From Herbiconiux sp. VKM Ac-1786 (GTDB lineage Bacteria; Actinomycetota; Actinomycetes; Actinomycetales; Microbacteriaceae), in NCBI RefSeq assembly GCF_015350805.1, contig NZ_JADKSG010000001.1, forward strand, positions 682,001-746,000: DNA of 64,000 nucleotides, in the 5' to 3' direction. Below the pieces are notes generated by a model. That model made no database searches. It was not told the origin of the DNA and saw nothing but the letters and a program-made list of their open reading frames with translations. Position 1 is the first letter of the stretch. Each line of letters begins with the position of its first letter. Shown here in pieces: positions 52,416 to 61,327 of this stretch. The position numbers were made by a program, and so were the translations under genes.

Positions 52416-53547
52416 GCGAGAAGATCGAGGGGGCGCGGATGCCCTCGGTGAGGTCGGCGAGCATCCGCCCCACCACCGGCACGAACTTGAAGCCGTGGCC
52501 CGAGAAGCCGGCGCCCACCGCCACCGGGCCGACCCGGTCGATGACGAACGCGGAGTCGCGGGTGGAGGTGTAGGTGCAGCTGATCTCGGTGAAGTCGGTG
52601 GGATCGGCGCCGGGCAGCCACTCGCGCACGTAGTGCTGCAGCGGGGCGAAGCGGCGTCGGTCGGTGCGGGCGGCCGGTGCGTCGGGATCGGTGATCGGGC
52701 CGGCGCCGTGCCAGCCCACCTTGATGCCCTCCCCCGGGGTCTGCACGCCGTAGATCGGCGCCGGCCAGTAGCCGTACCGGCCGTCGCCGAGGTCGGGGAG
52801 GTGGTTGAAGCCGGGCCAGCTCGCGGTCTCGTCGACGGGACGGAAGTGCGCCGGCTCCTCTCGGGTGACGGTCAGCCGGGGCAGCACGAGCACGGGGCCG
52901 AGCAGGCGCGTGGTCCAGCCGCCGAGGGTCACGACGAGGCGGCGGCACTCGAACAGCTCGGCGTCGCCCGCGGGGTCGCCCTGGGCATCCTGAGGCGTCA
53001 CCTCGACGGCGGCGCGGTCGTCGCCGAGCACCCGGATGCGCGTGACCCGCGCCCGGTGCGTCACGACCGCGCCCCGGCCGGCCGCCGCCTGCTGCAGCGC
53101 CGCGACCGCACCGTCGGCGTCGAGCCGCCCGGCCTGGGGCACCACGAGCGCGCGCTGGTCGAAGCGGATGCCCGGCCACCGCGCCTCCGCCTCGGCAGGC
53201 GGCACGATCTCGGCGTCGAAGCCGAAGTTCGGCAGCACCCGGGCCATCTCGTCGAACCCCGGGTGGTGCCCGTGGCTGACCACCCCGGTCTCGGTCAGCA
53301 GCGCGCGGCCCGTCTCGGCCTCGAGCTCGCGCCAGAGCCGGGCGGAGTCGCTCAGCATCCGGAGGTGCACCGGGTCGGAGTAGGCGAGGTTGAAGTTGCG
53401 GGAGCGGCCGTGGGAGGCCCCGTGGGTGTGGCCCGGCTCGAAGCGCTCGAACAGGGCGACCTCGGTGCCGCGGCCGGCGAGCTGCCAGGCGGCCGCCGAG
53501 CCCATGGCTCCGCCGCCGACGACGATCGTGTCGATGAAGGTGGCCAT
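52372..53547 (-). CDS. FAD-dependent N-methyltryptophan/sarcosine-oxidase-like amine oxidase
   Basis: A flavoprotein of 391 residues of the DAO superfamily. FAD motif [19 protein letters not shown] starts at residue 9; the [11 protein letters not shown] region matches SolA/monomeric sarcosine oxidase-type enzymes, and the C-terminal [19 protein letters not shown] loop is the usual FAD attachment area. There is Ser rather than Cys near it, so covalent FAD is uncertain. Oxidises an N-methyl amino acid, releasing formaldehyde. ATG 53547 is used. Confidence 0.85.
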   Translation of the reverse strand: MATFIDTIVVGGGAMGSAAAWQLAGRGTEVALFERFEPGHTHGASHGRSRNFNLAYSDPVHLRMLSDSARLWRELEAETGRALLTETGVVSHGHHPGFDEMARVLPNFGFDAEIVPPAEAEARWPGIRFDQRALVVPQAGRLDADGAVAALQQAAAGRGAVVTHRARVTRIRVLGDDRAAVEVTPQDAQGDPAGDAELFECRRLVVTLGGWTTRLLGPVLVLPRLTVTREEPAHFRPVDETASWPGFNHLPDLGDGRYGYWPAPIYGVQTPGEGIKVGWHGAGPITDPDAPAARTDRRRFAPLQHYVREWLPGADPTDFTEISCTYTSTRDSAFVIDRVGPVAVGAGFSGHGFKFVPVVGRMLADLTEGIRAPSIFSLRPARRSGPQPARR

Positions 53548-53669
53548 GGGGCGACAGTAGGCAGACGCCTCGGTGCCGCGCACGCCGGGCGACACAGTGT
53601 GTCGCCGCGTTCCGCCGTGTTACGTGGCGGTTGCGACCCCCGTTCGGGGTGCATCCGCTCTCTATCGCC

Positions 53670-53713
53670 GCTTCACCGTCGAGTCGGCCCCTGTTCACCC
53701 CGTGTTGGCCGGG
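53670..53713. promoter_or_regulatory. PHO-box-like array before alkaline phosphatase
   Basis: Four direct repeats with an 11-base period: cttcacc (53671), agtcggc (53682), gttcacc (53693), gttggcc (53704). Units 1 and 3 match the actinobacterial PhoP box core GTTCACC, and the 11-base spacing is diagnostic. It lies 65 bases before the phosphatase start, so phosphate starvation likely induces the gene. Confidence 0.65.
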
Positions 53714-53777
53714 CGACGATGAGCTTGGGCCTCGACGCCCGCTCGGGCGCCTTCGGGACAGAACACTGGGGAACACC

Positions 53778-55700
53778 ATGTCTTTCATCACACCCACCCG
53801 CCGGAAGGCGCTCGTCGCCGCGGCGGCGCTGCTCACGGCGGCGAGCATCAGCCTGCCGGCCGCAGCGTTCGCGGCCTCGGCCGACGGCGACCTCTCGGTC
53901 AACGGCGGAGCGCAGCGCAACAGCGGCGACAAGACCGCCGACCTGCGCGCCTCGATCGTCGACGGCCCCGCGAAGAACGTCATCCTGCTGATCGGCGACG
54001 GCATGGGCGACTCCGAGATCACCATCGCCCGCAACTACGCCTACGGCGCCGCGGGCGAGCTGCCCGGCATCGACGCGCTGCCCCTGACCGGTCAGTACAC
54101 CACCTACTCGCTGCACAACGAAGGCGACGAGAAGGGCCTGCCCGACTACGTGCCCGACTCGGCCGCCACCGGCTCGGCCTGGTCGACCGGCACCAAGACC
54201 TACGACGGCGCCATCTCGGTCGACATCGACGGCACCCCGCAGCAGACCCTGATCGAGATCGCCAAGGCCAACGGCCTGAAGACGGGCAACGTCTCGACCG
54301 CCGAGATCCAGGATGCGACTCCCGCGGTCGAGGTCGCCCACGTCGACGCCCGCAAGTGCTACGGCCCCGACAGCGCCGTGTGCGGCGACGACGCACTGAT
54401 CAACGGCGGCCTCGGCTCGATCAGCGAGCAGCTGCTGGACACCCGCGCCGACCTGACCCTCGGCGGCGGCTCGGCCTCGTTCGAGCAGACCGCCAAGGCC
54501 GGCCAGTGGAACGGGCAGACCCTGTTCTCGCAGGCGACCGACCGCGGCTACCAGGTCGTCGGCGACGTCGACGGACTGAAGGGTCTCTCGGTCGCCGACC
54601 AGAACCAGCCCGTGCTCGGCCTGTTCACGCCCGGCAACTTCCCCACCCGCTACGCGCCCACCACGGCGACCGTCGGCGGCGGGGACGAGGCCCCCGTCAC
54701 CTGCCAGCCGAACCCGGCCCGGCTCGACACCGGCCTCTCGCTCGCCTCGCTGACCGAGAAGTCGATCGGCCTGCTGAACACCGGCGACGAGGGCTTCTTC
54801 CTGCAGGTCGAGGGCGCCTCGATCGACAAGCAGGACCACGCGGCCGACGCCTGCGGCCAGATCGGTGAGACCATCGACCTCGACGAGGCCGTGCAGAAGG
54901 CCCTCGAGTTCGCCCGCGCCGACGGCAACACGCTGGTCATCGTGACCGCCGACCACGCCCACTCGAGCCAGATCGTCGACGACGCCCCGCCCGCGACCCT
55001 GAGCACCGCGCTCACCACGGCCGACGGCTCCACCATGAAGGTCGCCTACGGCACGGCCGAGGCCGGCGGGTCGCAGCAGCACACCGGAACCCAGCTCCGC
55101 ATCGCGGCGTTCGGACCGGGTGCGGCGCAGGTCGTCGGACTCACCGACCAGACGGACAACTTCTTCACCATGGCGAACGCGCTCACCCTGAACCGCGACA
55201 CCGCGAGCTTCAGCGCCGGCGCGACCGCCACGCTGAACGCGACGACCGTCGCCCCCGGCGACTCGCTGGTGCTCGACGCGAGCGGTTTCCGCGGCGACCG
55301 TCAGCTCGACCCGACGTCGTCGGCGGTGCAGCTCGCCTCCGAGGACTCGGTGAACGGCGCGGCGCGCTTCTCCTTCGAGGCTCCGACCGCCGAGGGCTCC
55401 TACTCCCTGACGGTCACCGGCCGTCAGAGCGGCGTGACGGCGACGGTCGACTTCACGGTCGCCGCGGGTGCCGAGCCGGCTCCGAGCCCCACCCCGGCGC
55501 CGACCGCTCCGGCGGGCGCCCCGGGTGCTGACGGCTCGGGCTCGGGTTCGGCCGGTTCGGGCTCGGGCGCCGGGTCCGGCTCGTCGGCCCTCGGCTCGAC
55601 GGGCGCGGTGGTCGCTCCGATCCTCACGCTCGGCGCACTGCTCCTCGCCGCCGGCGGGCTGCTCCTGGTTCGCCAGCGCCGCCGCCAGCACGCCGCCTGA
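53778..55700 (+). CDS. secreted, wall-anchored alkaline phosphatase (PhoA family)
   Basis: A phosphatase of 640 residues. Signal peptide (about 1-32), metal site [11 protein letters not shown] (Asp74), nucleophile Ser128 in [10 protein letters not shown], and TADHAHSSQ and QHTGTQ at the second metal cluster. An Ig-like domain (about 490-580) and a Gly/Ser-rich linker are followed by LGSTG (605-609), a hydrophobic helix and a basic end, a class E sortase-like wall signal. It should release phosphate from organic esters at the surface. PHO-box-like repeats lie upstream. Confidence 0.93.
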   Translation: MSFITPTRRKALVAAAALLTAASISLPAAAFAASADGDLSVNGGAQRNSGDKTADLRASIVDGPAKNVILLIGDGMGDSEITIARNYAYGAAGELPGIDALPLTGQYTTYSLHNEGDEKGLPDYVPDSAATGSAWSTGTKTYDGAISVDIDGTPQQTLIEIAKANGLKTGNVSTAEIQDATPAVEVAHVDARKCYGPDSAVCGDDALINGGLGSISEQLLDTRADLTLGGGSASFEQTAKAGQWNGQTLFSQATDRGYQVVGDVDGLKGLSVADQNQPVLGLFTPGNFPTRYAPTTATVGGGDEAPVTCQPNPARLDTGLSLASLTEKSIGLLNTGDEGFFLQVEGASIDKQDHAADACGQIGETIDLDEAVQKALEFARADGNTLVIVTADHAHSSQIVDDAPPATLSTALTTADGSTMKVAYGTAEAGGSQQHTGTQLRIAAFGPGAAQVVGLTDQTDNFFTMANALTLNRDTASFSAGATATLNATTVAPGDSLVLDASGFRGDRQLDPTSSAVQLASEDSVNGAARFSFEAPTAEGSYSLTVTGRQSGVTATVDFTVAAGAEPAPSPTPAPTAPAGAPGADGSGSGSAGSGSGAGSGSSALGSTGAVVAPILTLGALLLAAGGLLLVRQRRRQHAA

Positions 55701-55734
55701 CCCGCGGTTCTGCCGCTGCGTTCGGCCGCGGCAC

Positions 55735-55781
55735 CGGATGCGCGGCACCTCTCCCCTCGGGGACGAGGTGCCGCGCATCCG
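55735..55781. terminator. bidirectional terminator hairpin with nested stem
   Basis: Perfect 17-base arms (55735-55751 and 55765-55781) surround an inner stem TCCCC-tc-GGGGA. It lies between the convergent alkaline phosphatase and SDR genes and probably stops transcription from both sides. Confidence 0.78.
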
Positions 55782-55785
55782 CGTT

Positions 55786-56490
55786 TCAGCCCTTCAGTTC
55801 GGGGTAGAGGGCCTCGACGGGAGCGCTCAGGGCGCTCTTGACCGAGGCGGTGAGCTCGTCGGCGATGACCTCGTAGCCGCCCTCCTCGACGGTGTCGAAC
55901 ACCTGGGTCACCAGCTCGGCGGGGAGCAGCTTCGGGCCGTCGGCGTGGGCCGCCATGGCGGTGTCGACGTAGCCGACGTGCACGCCCACCACGTGGGTGC
56001 CCCTGGGCGCGAGCTCGAGGCGCAGCGAGTTCGTGGCCGACCAGAGGGCCGCCTTCGAGGCGCTGTAGACCCCGCCGAACGCGTACCAGCTGGCGACCGA
56101 GTGCATGTCGACGAGCACCGACTCCGGATGCGCGGTCAGCACCGGCGCGAAGGCCGTCGCCAGCAGCACCGGCGCGATGAAGTTCGTCTCCATCGTCGCC
56201 CGCAGGTCGGCGGCCGAGAGCTCGAGGAAGCTCGCGGTGGGCGGCAGCATCCCGGCGTTGTTGATCAGCACGGTGACGTCGTTCGCCGCGTGCACCGCGG
56301 CCGCCACCGAGGCGGGGTCGGTGATGTCGAGGGCGAGCGGCACGATGCGCTCGTCGTCCCAGGCGCGCGGGGTGCGGGCGGTGGCGTAGACCTTGGCGGC
56401 GCCGCGGGCGAGGGCCTCGGCGACGAAGGCCGAGCCGATTCCGCCGTTGGCTCCGGTGACGAGCACGACGGCTCCGGTGAGGGTGGGCAT
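55786..56490 (-). CDS. classical short-chain dehydrogenase/reductase
   Basis: A Rossmann oxidoreductase of 234 residues. Cofactor motif VTGANGGIGSAF (12-23), NNAGMLPP, the catalytic Ser in MHSVASW and YSASKAAL give the classical triad. No substrate prediction is possible. AAGGAG lies before ATG 56490. It follows the quinone-oxidoreductase-like gene on the same strand (51-base gap), making a redox operon. Confidence 0.9.
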   Translation of the reverse strand: MPTLTGAVVLVTGANGGIGSAFVAEALARGAAKVYATARTPRAWDDERIVPLALDITDPASVAAAVHAANDVTVLINNAGMLPPTASFLELSAADLRATMETNFIAPVLLATAFAPVLTAHPESVLVDMHSVASWYAFGGVYSASKAALWSATNSLRLELAPRGTHVVGVHVGYVDTAMAAHADGPKLLPAELVTQVFDTVEEGGYEVIADELTASVKSALSAPVEALYPELKG

Positions 56491-56541
56491 GGGGTCTCCT
56501 TGGGGTGGGGTGGGGGGTGGGTCGGGTCGGTCGGTGGTGGT

Positions 56542-57540
56542 CTAGGCGTCGAGGTCGACGACGATCTTGCCGCGGAGGCCACCGCGGCCCAGCGCGGCGA
56601 GCGCCGCCGGGGTCTCGGCGAACGGGAAGACCCGGCCGACCACCGGACGCAGCGCACCCGCGTCGACGAGCGCCGCGATCTCGGCGAGCTGACCGCCATC
56701 CGCGCGCATCCAGAGGAAGGAGTAGCGCACGCCCAGCCGCCTCGCCTGCCGGCGCACCGTCGCACTGATGCCGCGGATGGCCAGGCGGAGCACCGCGTTC
56801 AACCCGATCTGCCGGGCGAAGTCGGGGTCGGGCGGGCCCGCGAGGCCGATCGCGATCCCGCCGGGCTTCAGGATGCGCAGCGAGCGTTCGAGGTTCTCGC
56901 CGCCCTGGCTGTCGACCACCACGTCGTAGCCGCTGAGCAGCTCGTCGAAGCGCTGGGTGCGGTAGTCGATCACCTCGTCGGCGCCGAGCTCGCGCAGCCA
57001 CTCGGCGTTCGAGGCACCGGCGGTCGTGGCGACGTGCGCCCCGAGGTGCTTCGCGAGCTGCACGGCGATCGAGCCGAGGCCGCCGGCGCCGCCGTGGATC
57101 AGCACCTTCTGGCCCGGCTGCACGCGCGCCTTCTCGACCAGGGCCTGCCACGCGGTCAGCGCCACCAGCGGCAGTGACGCCGCCTCGACCATGTCGAGCG
57201 TCGCGGGCTTCAGCGCCACGTCGGCCTCGTCGACGGCGATGCGCTCGGCGAAGGTGCCGATGCGGAAGTCGGCCGGGCGGGCGAAGACCTCGTCGCCGAC
57301 GGCGAAGCGGGTCACCGCGGGCCCGACGGCCTCGACGGTTCCGGCGAGGTCGTGACCGAGGGTGAGGGGCAGCCGGTACTTCAGCAGGGCCTTGAACTCG
57401 CCCTCCGCCAGCTTCACGTCGAGCTGGTTGGTGCCCGCGGCGCGCACTCGCACCAGGACGTCGCGGTCGCCCAGGACGGGCTCACGCGCATCCGTCGCTC
57501 TGATCTCGCCCTGGTACCGCTCGATGCTGAAGGTCTTCAT
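56542..57540 (-). CDS. NADP-dependent medium-chain oxidoreductase (quinone-oxidoreductase-like, zinc-free)
   Basis: An enzyme of 332 residues. The GroES-like domain (about 1-125) lacks zinc ligands; the NADPH-binding motif VLIHGGAGGLGSIAVQLAKHLGA is conserved, and SQGGENLERSLRILKPGG follows. This fits quinone oxidoreductase/zeta-crystallin-like enzymes. ATG 57540 is used, with AGAGAGCAGG upstream. Divergent TetR and a palindrome in between suggest regulation. Confidence 0.88.
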   Translation of the reverse strand: MKTFSIERYQGEIRATDAREPVLGDRDVLVRVRAAGTNQLDVKLAEGEFKALLKYRLPLTLGHDLAGTVEAVGPAVTRFAVGDEVFARPADFRIGTFAERIAVDEADVALKPATLDMVEAASLPLVALTAWQALVEKARVQPGQKVLIHGGAGGLGSIAVQLAKHLGAHVATTAGASNAEWLRELGADEVIDYRTQRFDELLSGYDVVVDSQGGENLERSLRILKPGGIAIGLAGPPDPDFARQIGLNAVLRLAIRGISATVRRQARRLGVRYSFLWMRADGGQLAEIAALVDAGALRPVVGRVFPFAETPAALAALGRGGLRGKIVVDLDA

Positions 57541-57565
57541 GTCCTGCTCTCTTCTCGTGTCATTA

Positions 57566-57579
57566 CTGAGCGTACTCAG
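57566..57579. promoter_or_regulatory. palindromic candidate TetR operator
   Basis: CTGAGCGTACTCAG has perfect five-base arms around CGTA. It lies 26 bases before the oxidoreductase start and 47 before the TetR start; a partial copy (gctgagtta) occurs near 57605. Confidence 0.55.
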
Positions 57580-57625
57580 ATTCGAGTGCAGTCGCAAATG
57601 AGCGCTGAGTTAGGATGGAACCCTG

Positions 57626-58225
57626 ATGAGCACCCCCGCCACCGCCCCCGGCCGCCGCGAGCGCAACAAGCAGCAGAAGCTCGAGCGCATCACCGCCGCC
57701 GCCACCGAGCTCTTCGACCGCCACGGCATCGACGAGGTCACGACGCAGCAGATCGCCGACGCGGCCGACATCGGCACGGGCACACTCTTCCTCTACGCGA
57801 AGACGAAGGCCGAGCTGCTGCTGCTCGTGCAGAACGTGCACTACGCCGAGGCGATCGAGGCCGGGCTGGCCGCCGCCCCCCGCGCCGGGTCGCCCCTCGA
57901 CGCGATCATGGCGCTGATCGAACCGGTGGTCGCCTGCAACCGCCGCCAGGTCGAGAACGGCCGCACCTACCTGCGCGAGCTCGTCTTCGGCGACCCCGAG
58001 GAGCCGCACCATCGGGTCGGGCTCGAGCTGATCGCGCGGGTCGACGAGGCGTTCGTCGAGATCCTCGAGCGTGACGCGGGCGTCTCGCCGCACGACGCGG
58101 CGGTGCTCGCCCGCACGATCTCGGCGGCGATGTTCGTGACGCTGTCGTCGCCGCTGAACGTGGCGGCGAGCGAGGCGGCGCTCGGCGCCGACATCCGCGA
58201 GCAGGTCGCGCTCGTGCTGCGCTAG
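57626..58225 (+). CDS. TetR-family transcriptional regulator
   Basis: A repressor of 199 residues. HTH residues about 16-62 (ITAAATELFDRHGIDEVTTQQIADAADIGTGTLFLYAKTK) are typical, followed by a helical effector domain. It is divergent from the oxidoreductase/SDR operon, so it probably represses it and itself. ATG 57626 is used. DUF1697 follows after 9 bases, possibly co-transcribed. Confidence 0.9.
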   Translation: MSTPATAPGRRERNKQQKLERITAAATELFDRHGIDEVTTQQIADAADIGTGTLFLYAKTKAELLLLVQNVHYAEAIEAGLAAAPRAGSPLDAIMALIEPVVACNRRQVENGRTYLRELVFGDPEEPHHRVGLELIARVDEAFVEILERDAGVSPHDAAVLARTISAAMFVTLSSPLNVAASEAALGADIREQVALVLR

Positions 58226-58234
58226 CGTCGGGGC

Positions 58235-58816
58235 ATGACTCGGTTCGTGGCGCTGCTGCGCGGGGTGAACGTCAACGGCATCACGGTGAAGAGCGCCGAG
58301 CTCGCCGAGCTCTTCCGCTCGCTCGGCTTCGCTGAGGTGCGAACGGTGCTCGCCTCCGGCAACGTCGTGTTCGAGACGACGGATGCCCGCGACCCCGCCG
58401 CCCTGAAGACCACCATCGAGGCGGCCCTCGCCACCCGCTTCGGCTACGACGCGTGGATCGTCCTCCTCCCCCACGCCCGCCTCGCGGCGGCCGTCGCGGC
58501 CTACCCCTTCGCCGAGGACGAGGCCACCCACCCCTACGTCGTCTTCACCTCCTCCCCCGACGTCCTCGCCGACCTCACGTCCTTCGCCTCCACCCTCGCG
58601 CAGCCGCCCGCCGCCGGCGCACCGTCGCCCCCCGCCGCCTCGATCACCGGCGCCGCCCCCGCCGGCGAGCGGGCAGAGCCCGGCGACGGCGTCCTCTACT
58701 GGCAGTGCCCCCGCGGCTCGAGCACCGACACCCCGCTCGCCAAGCACCTCGCCCGCGCCACCTACCGCGCCACGACCACCACCCGCAACCTCCGCACCCT
58801 CCGCAAGCTCCTCTGA
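58235..58816 (+). CDS. DUF1697 protein
   Basis: A protein of 193 residues. The DUF1697 hallmarks are FVALLRGVNVNGITVKSAELAELF, VRTVLASGNVVF and the C-terminal TRNLRTLRKLL. Function unknown; the family is widespread and small. A Pro/Ala-rich insert (PPAAGAPSPPAAS) occurs in the middle, a likely loop. It follows the TetR gene with a 9-base gap. Confidence 0.9.
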   Translation: MTRFVALLRGVNVNGITVKSAELAELFRSLGFAEVRTVLASGNVVFETTDARDPAALKTTIEAALATRFGYDAWIVLLPHARLAAAVAAYPFAEDEATHPYVVFTSSPDVLADLTSFASTLAQPPAAGAPSPPAASITGAAPAGERAEPGDGVLYWQCPRGSSTDTPLAKHLARATYRATTTTRNLRTLRKLL

Positions 58817-58879
58817 GTTCTCCACAGATCACCCTGAGCGGCCCACCGCCGTGACCGCGCCCCGTAGCGTCGCCCGATC

Positions 58880-59422
58880 ATGACCGTCTCACGCCTGCTC
58901 TACGTCGACGACTCCGGCTCGGTCACCTCGGGCCTGATCGTCTACGGCTGGGTCGAGTGCGATCCCACGCACTGGAAGACCCTCGGCCGAGCCGTCGCCC
59001 TCGACTGCCTGGCCGCCCTCTCGCGGCACGAGCATGTGAGAGTCGGGGCGGTCTTCCGACGCACCGGGGCCAAGGGCGCCGACTTCCATCGCGAGCGTGG
59101 CGCCGTCTACCGGCGGCTGGTCGAACGCTGGGACGCCGACCACCGACGGAGCGGCAGCTTCGCACTGGTCAGCATGGACGGGAACGGCACCGACGGCTCG
59201 TACGCCGAGGCCCATCGGAGCCTCGCGCTCGCCACCCGCCACATCATCGAAGACCCGACGTTCTACGACTCGCGACGGTCCCAGTTCGTGCAGCTGGCCG
59301 ACCTCGTCGCCTACGCCGCGTTCTCGAGCCTCAACCGGCACGAGGGGAATCGCTTCGCCTGGGACTGGTACGCCGATCACCTGAAGCCGGTCGACCCGTC
59401 GGGAGGGCCGCAGCAGATCTGA
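58880..59422 (+). CDS. DUF3800 protein
   Basis: A protein of 180 residues. The N-terminal RLLYVDDSGS with Asp-Asp-Ser, the central FALVSMDGNG, and SQFVQLADLVAYA near the C-terminus match DUF3800, an RNase-H-fold-like family often found near mobile or defence genes but also as a lone chromosomal gene. There is no mobile element here and base composition looks ordinary. A hairpin lies just downstream. Confidence 0.85.
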   Translation: MTVSRLLYVDDSGSVTSGLIVYGWVECDPTHWKTLGRAVALDCLAALSRHEHVRVGAVFRRTGAKGADFHRERGAVYRRLVERWDADHRRSGSFALVSMDGNGTDGSYAEAHRSLALATRHIIEDPTFYDSRRSQFVQLADLVAYAAFSSLNRHEGNRFAWDWYADHLKPVDPSGGPQQI

Positions 59423-59436
59423 CGGGGGAACAGCAA

Positions 59437-59467
59437 GACCCGCCTGTCCACGAGTGTGGGGCGGGTC
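59437..59467 (+). terminator. terminator hairpin after DUF3800 gene
   Basis: GACCCGCC (59437-59444) pairs with GGCGGGTC (59460-59467), and inner CCAC (59448-59451) with GTGG (59456-59459), leaving a three-base bulge. It lies 15 bases after the DUF3800 stop. Confidence 0.65.
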
Positions 59468-59597
59468 CGCCCCATCAGCCTACGAGAATCGTCAGAATTA
59501 AGCAATGTTCATTTAGCGCCGACCCCGACACGGGCGGGTGAGGCCGTTACGGGACAGGGGGCGGGCCCGGGCGGGGGCGGGGGCCTAGAGTTCAGGG

Positions 59598-60635
59598 ATG
59601 AGCGCAGAGAGCGGGCGGCGCACCGTCGCCGTCGTCATCAATCCGAGCAAGTTCGACGACGTCGAGGCCGTCAAGGCGGTCGTGGCCGCCGGCGCGCAGC
59701 GCGCGGGCTGGAACGAGCCGCTCTGGTTCGAGACCAGCGTCGACGACTCGGGCACGGCCGCCGGGAACTCGGCGCTCGAGGCCGAGCCCGACGTGGTGTG
59801 CGCCATGGGCGGCGACGGCACCGTGCGCGCGGTCGCCGCGGTGCTGCGCGGCACCTCCGTGCCCTACGGACTGCTGCCGAGCGGCACGGGCAACCTGCTC
59901 GCCCGGAACCTCGGCATCCCGCTCACCTCGGTCGAGGACGCCGTCGAGATCGCCCTGCTCGGCCAGGACCGCGCCATCGACGTCGGCCTCGCCACCTTCG
60001 ACGACGGCGAGGAGCGCGTGTTCGTCGTGATGGGCGGCGTCGGCCTCGACGCCGAGATCATGGACAAGACCGACGACGACCTGAAGAAGAAGGTCGGCTG
60101 GGGCGCCTACGTCGCCGCCGGCGCACCGGCCCTGCTGAAGGGCGGCTTCGAGGCGACGCTGACGATCGACGGCGAGGCCGAGGAGCCGGCCAAGTGCCTG
60201 ATGGTGCTCGCCTGCAACTGCAGCTCGGTCGTGGCGAACATCGAGATCGCCACCGGCGCCGTGCTCGACGACGGTGACCTCGAGCTCGTCATGCTGCAGC
60301 CCAACATCGTCGCCGGCTGGGTCGGTGTCGCCATCGACGTCGCCACCCGCAACCGCAACGGCCTCGCCTCGCTGAAGCAGTGGCCCGGCCGCGAGTTCGA
60401 GTTCGAGCTCGACGCACCCGTGCTGGCCGAGCTCGACGGCGATCCCGTCGGCGAGACCACCCGTGGCCGCTTCGGCGTCGACCCGGGCTCGCTCATCGTG
60501 CGCCTCCCGGTGCCGGTCGCGCAGGCGCCCGGCCTGTCGCCCCGCACCTCGGTGACGCTCGACAGCCCGACCGCCGACACCGTCGACAGCGGCGAGGCGG
60601 GCAAGCCGGCCCAGCCCACCCAGCCGAGCGAGTAG
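59598..60635 (+). CDS. diacylglycerol-kinase-family lipid kinase
   Basis: A lipid kinase of 345 residues. The nucleotide-binding GGDGT (71-75) and LLPSGTGNLLARNLGIP motif define the DAGK/YegS/BmrU catalytic domain, and the C-terminal beta domain with GDPVGETTRGRF follows. It phosphorylates a lipid such as diacylglycerol or sphingoid analogue. A Pro/Thr-rich tail of about 30 residues is dispensable-looking. Stand-alone gene preceding the convergent CGNR gene. Confidence 0.9.
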   Translation: MSAESGRRTVAVVINPSKFDDVEAVKAVVAAGAQRAGWNEPLWFETSVDDSGTAAGNSALEAEPDVVCAMGGDGTVRAVAAVLRGTSVPYGLLPSGTGNLLARNLGIPLTSVEDAVEIALLGQDRAIDVGLATFDDGEERVFVVMGGVGLDAEIMDKTDDDLKKKVGWGAYVAAGAPALLKGGFEATLTIDGEAEEPAKCLMVLACNCSSVVANIEIATGAVLDDGDLELVMLQPNIVAGWVGVAIDVATRNRNGLASLKQWPGREFEFELDAPVLAELDGDPVGETTRGRFGVDPGSLIVRLPVPVAQAPGLSPRTSVTLDSPTADTVDSGEAGKPAQPTQPSE

Positions 60636-60663
60636 CCCCAGCGAGGAGCCCCGGCGGGCAGAA

Positions 60664-61221
60664 CTACCCCTCCGCCGCCTGCCGCGCCCGATACGCGATC
60701 ACGTTCATCCGGTTTCCGCAGTTCCCGATGTCGCAGTACCGCTTCGACCGGTTGCGCGAGAGATCCACGAGCACCGCCGAGCAGTCGCTCGCCTCGCACA
60801 CCCGCAGCCGGTCGAACTCGTCGGAGCGGATGACGTCGATGAACGCCATGGCGAACTCCACGCGCATCCGGATGGCCAGCGGCGCATCGGCCTCGGTGGC
60901 GTGCAGGTGCCAGTCCCAGTCGTCGTGCCGAACGAGCTGCGGCAGGGCCTTCGCATCGCGCAGGATGCCGTTCACGAGCGCCACCGCCTCGTCGCGCGAG
61001 ACCTCCCAGAACCGCCGGAACTCGGGCCGCAGCGCCCGCACCTCGTCGAGTTCGGCGGCGTCGAGGTCGCGCCGTCCGGAGTAGCCGTGCTCGTCGAGCA
61101 TCCGCTCGAGGTCGCCGACGTCGGCCAGGCCCTCGGGGTTGCCGTTCGAGATGCCGCCGGTCGCGTCGATCAGCGCCGAGGCGAACGCGAGGGTCGCTTC
61201 GGTGTCATAGGCAAAGACCAT
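60664..61221 (-). CDS. CGNR zinc-finger/ABATE-domain regulator
   Basis: A protein of 185 residues. The ABATE-like N-domain is followed by the CGNR zinc finger: CEASDC, then YCDIGNCGNR, with a basic end. Such proteins are thought to sense small molecules and bind DNA. It is divergent from the EamA exporter with three TGACAG-type half-sites between, so it likely controls that gene and its own. ATG 61221 is used. Confidence 0.88.
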   Translation of the reverse strand: MVFAYDTEATLAFASALIDATGGISNGNPEGLADVGDLERMLDEHGYSGRRDLDAAELDEVRALRPEFRRFWEVSRDEAVALVNGILRDAKALPQLVRHDDWDWHLHATEADAPLAIRMRVEFAMAFIDVIRSDEFDRLRVCEASDCSAVLVDLSRNRSKRYCDIGNCGNRMNVIAYRARQAAEG

Positions 61222-61230
61222 GTTGACTCC

Positions 61231-61282
61231 TGACAGCTCGGCGGGTTACTGTCACTAGCGTAAGCCCTGACGCTCCTGACAG
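61231..61282. promoter_or_regulatory. TGACAG half-sites between CGNR and EamA genes
   Basis: TGACAG (61231-61236), its inverse CTGTCA (61249-61254) and a third TGACAG (61277-61282) lie in the divergent gap. The first two form an inverted repeat with a 12-base spacer. These are candidate binding sites of the CGNR protein. Confidence 0.5.
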
Positions 61283-61327
61283 GGCGATGCTCCGAAGACG
61301 ACGAGTTGACGACGAGAGGATGCGCGG

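Noticed and set aside
53673-55778. 701-codon minus-strand frame over alkaline phosphatase
   Set aside because: Shadow of the phosphatase gene; also spans its terminator and PHO-box region.
58880-59422. DUF3800 gene as a sign of a mobile or defence island
   Set aside because: No integrase, transposase, direct repeats, tRNA or defence partner lies nearby, and base composition appears the same as its neighbours.
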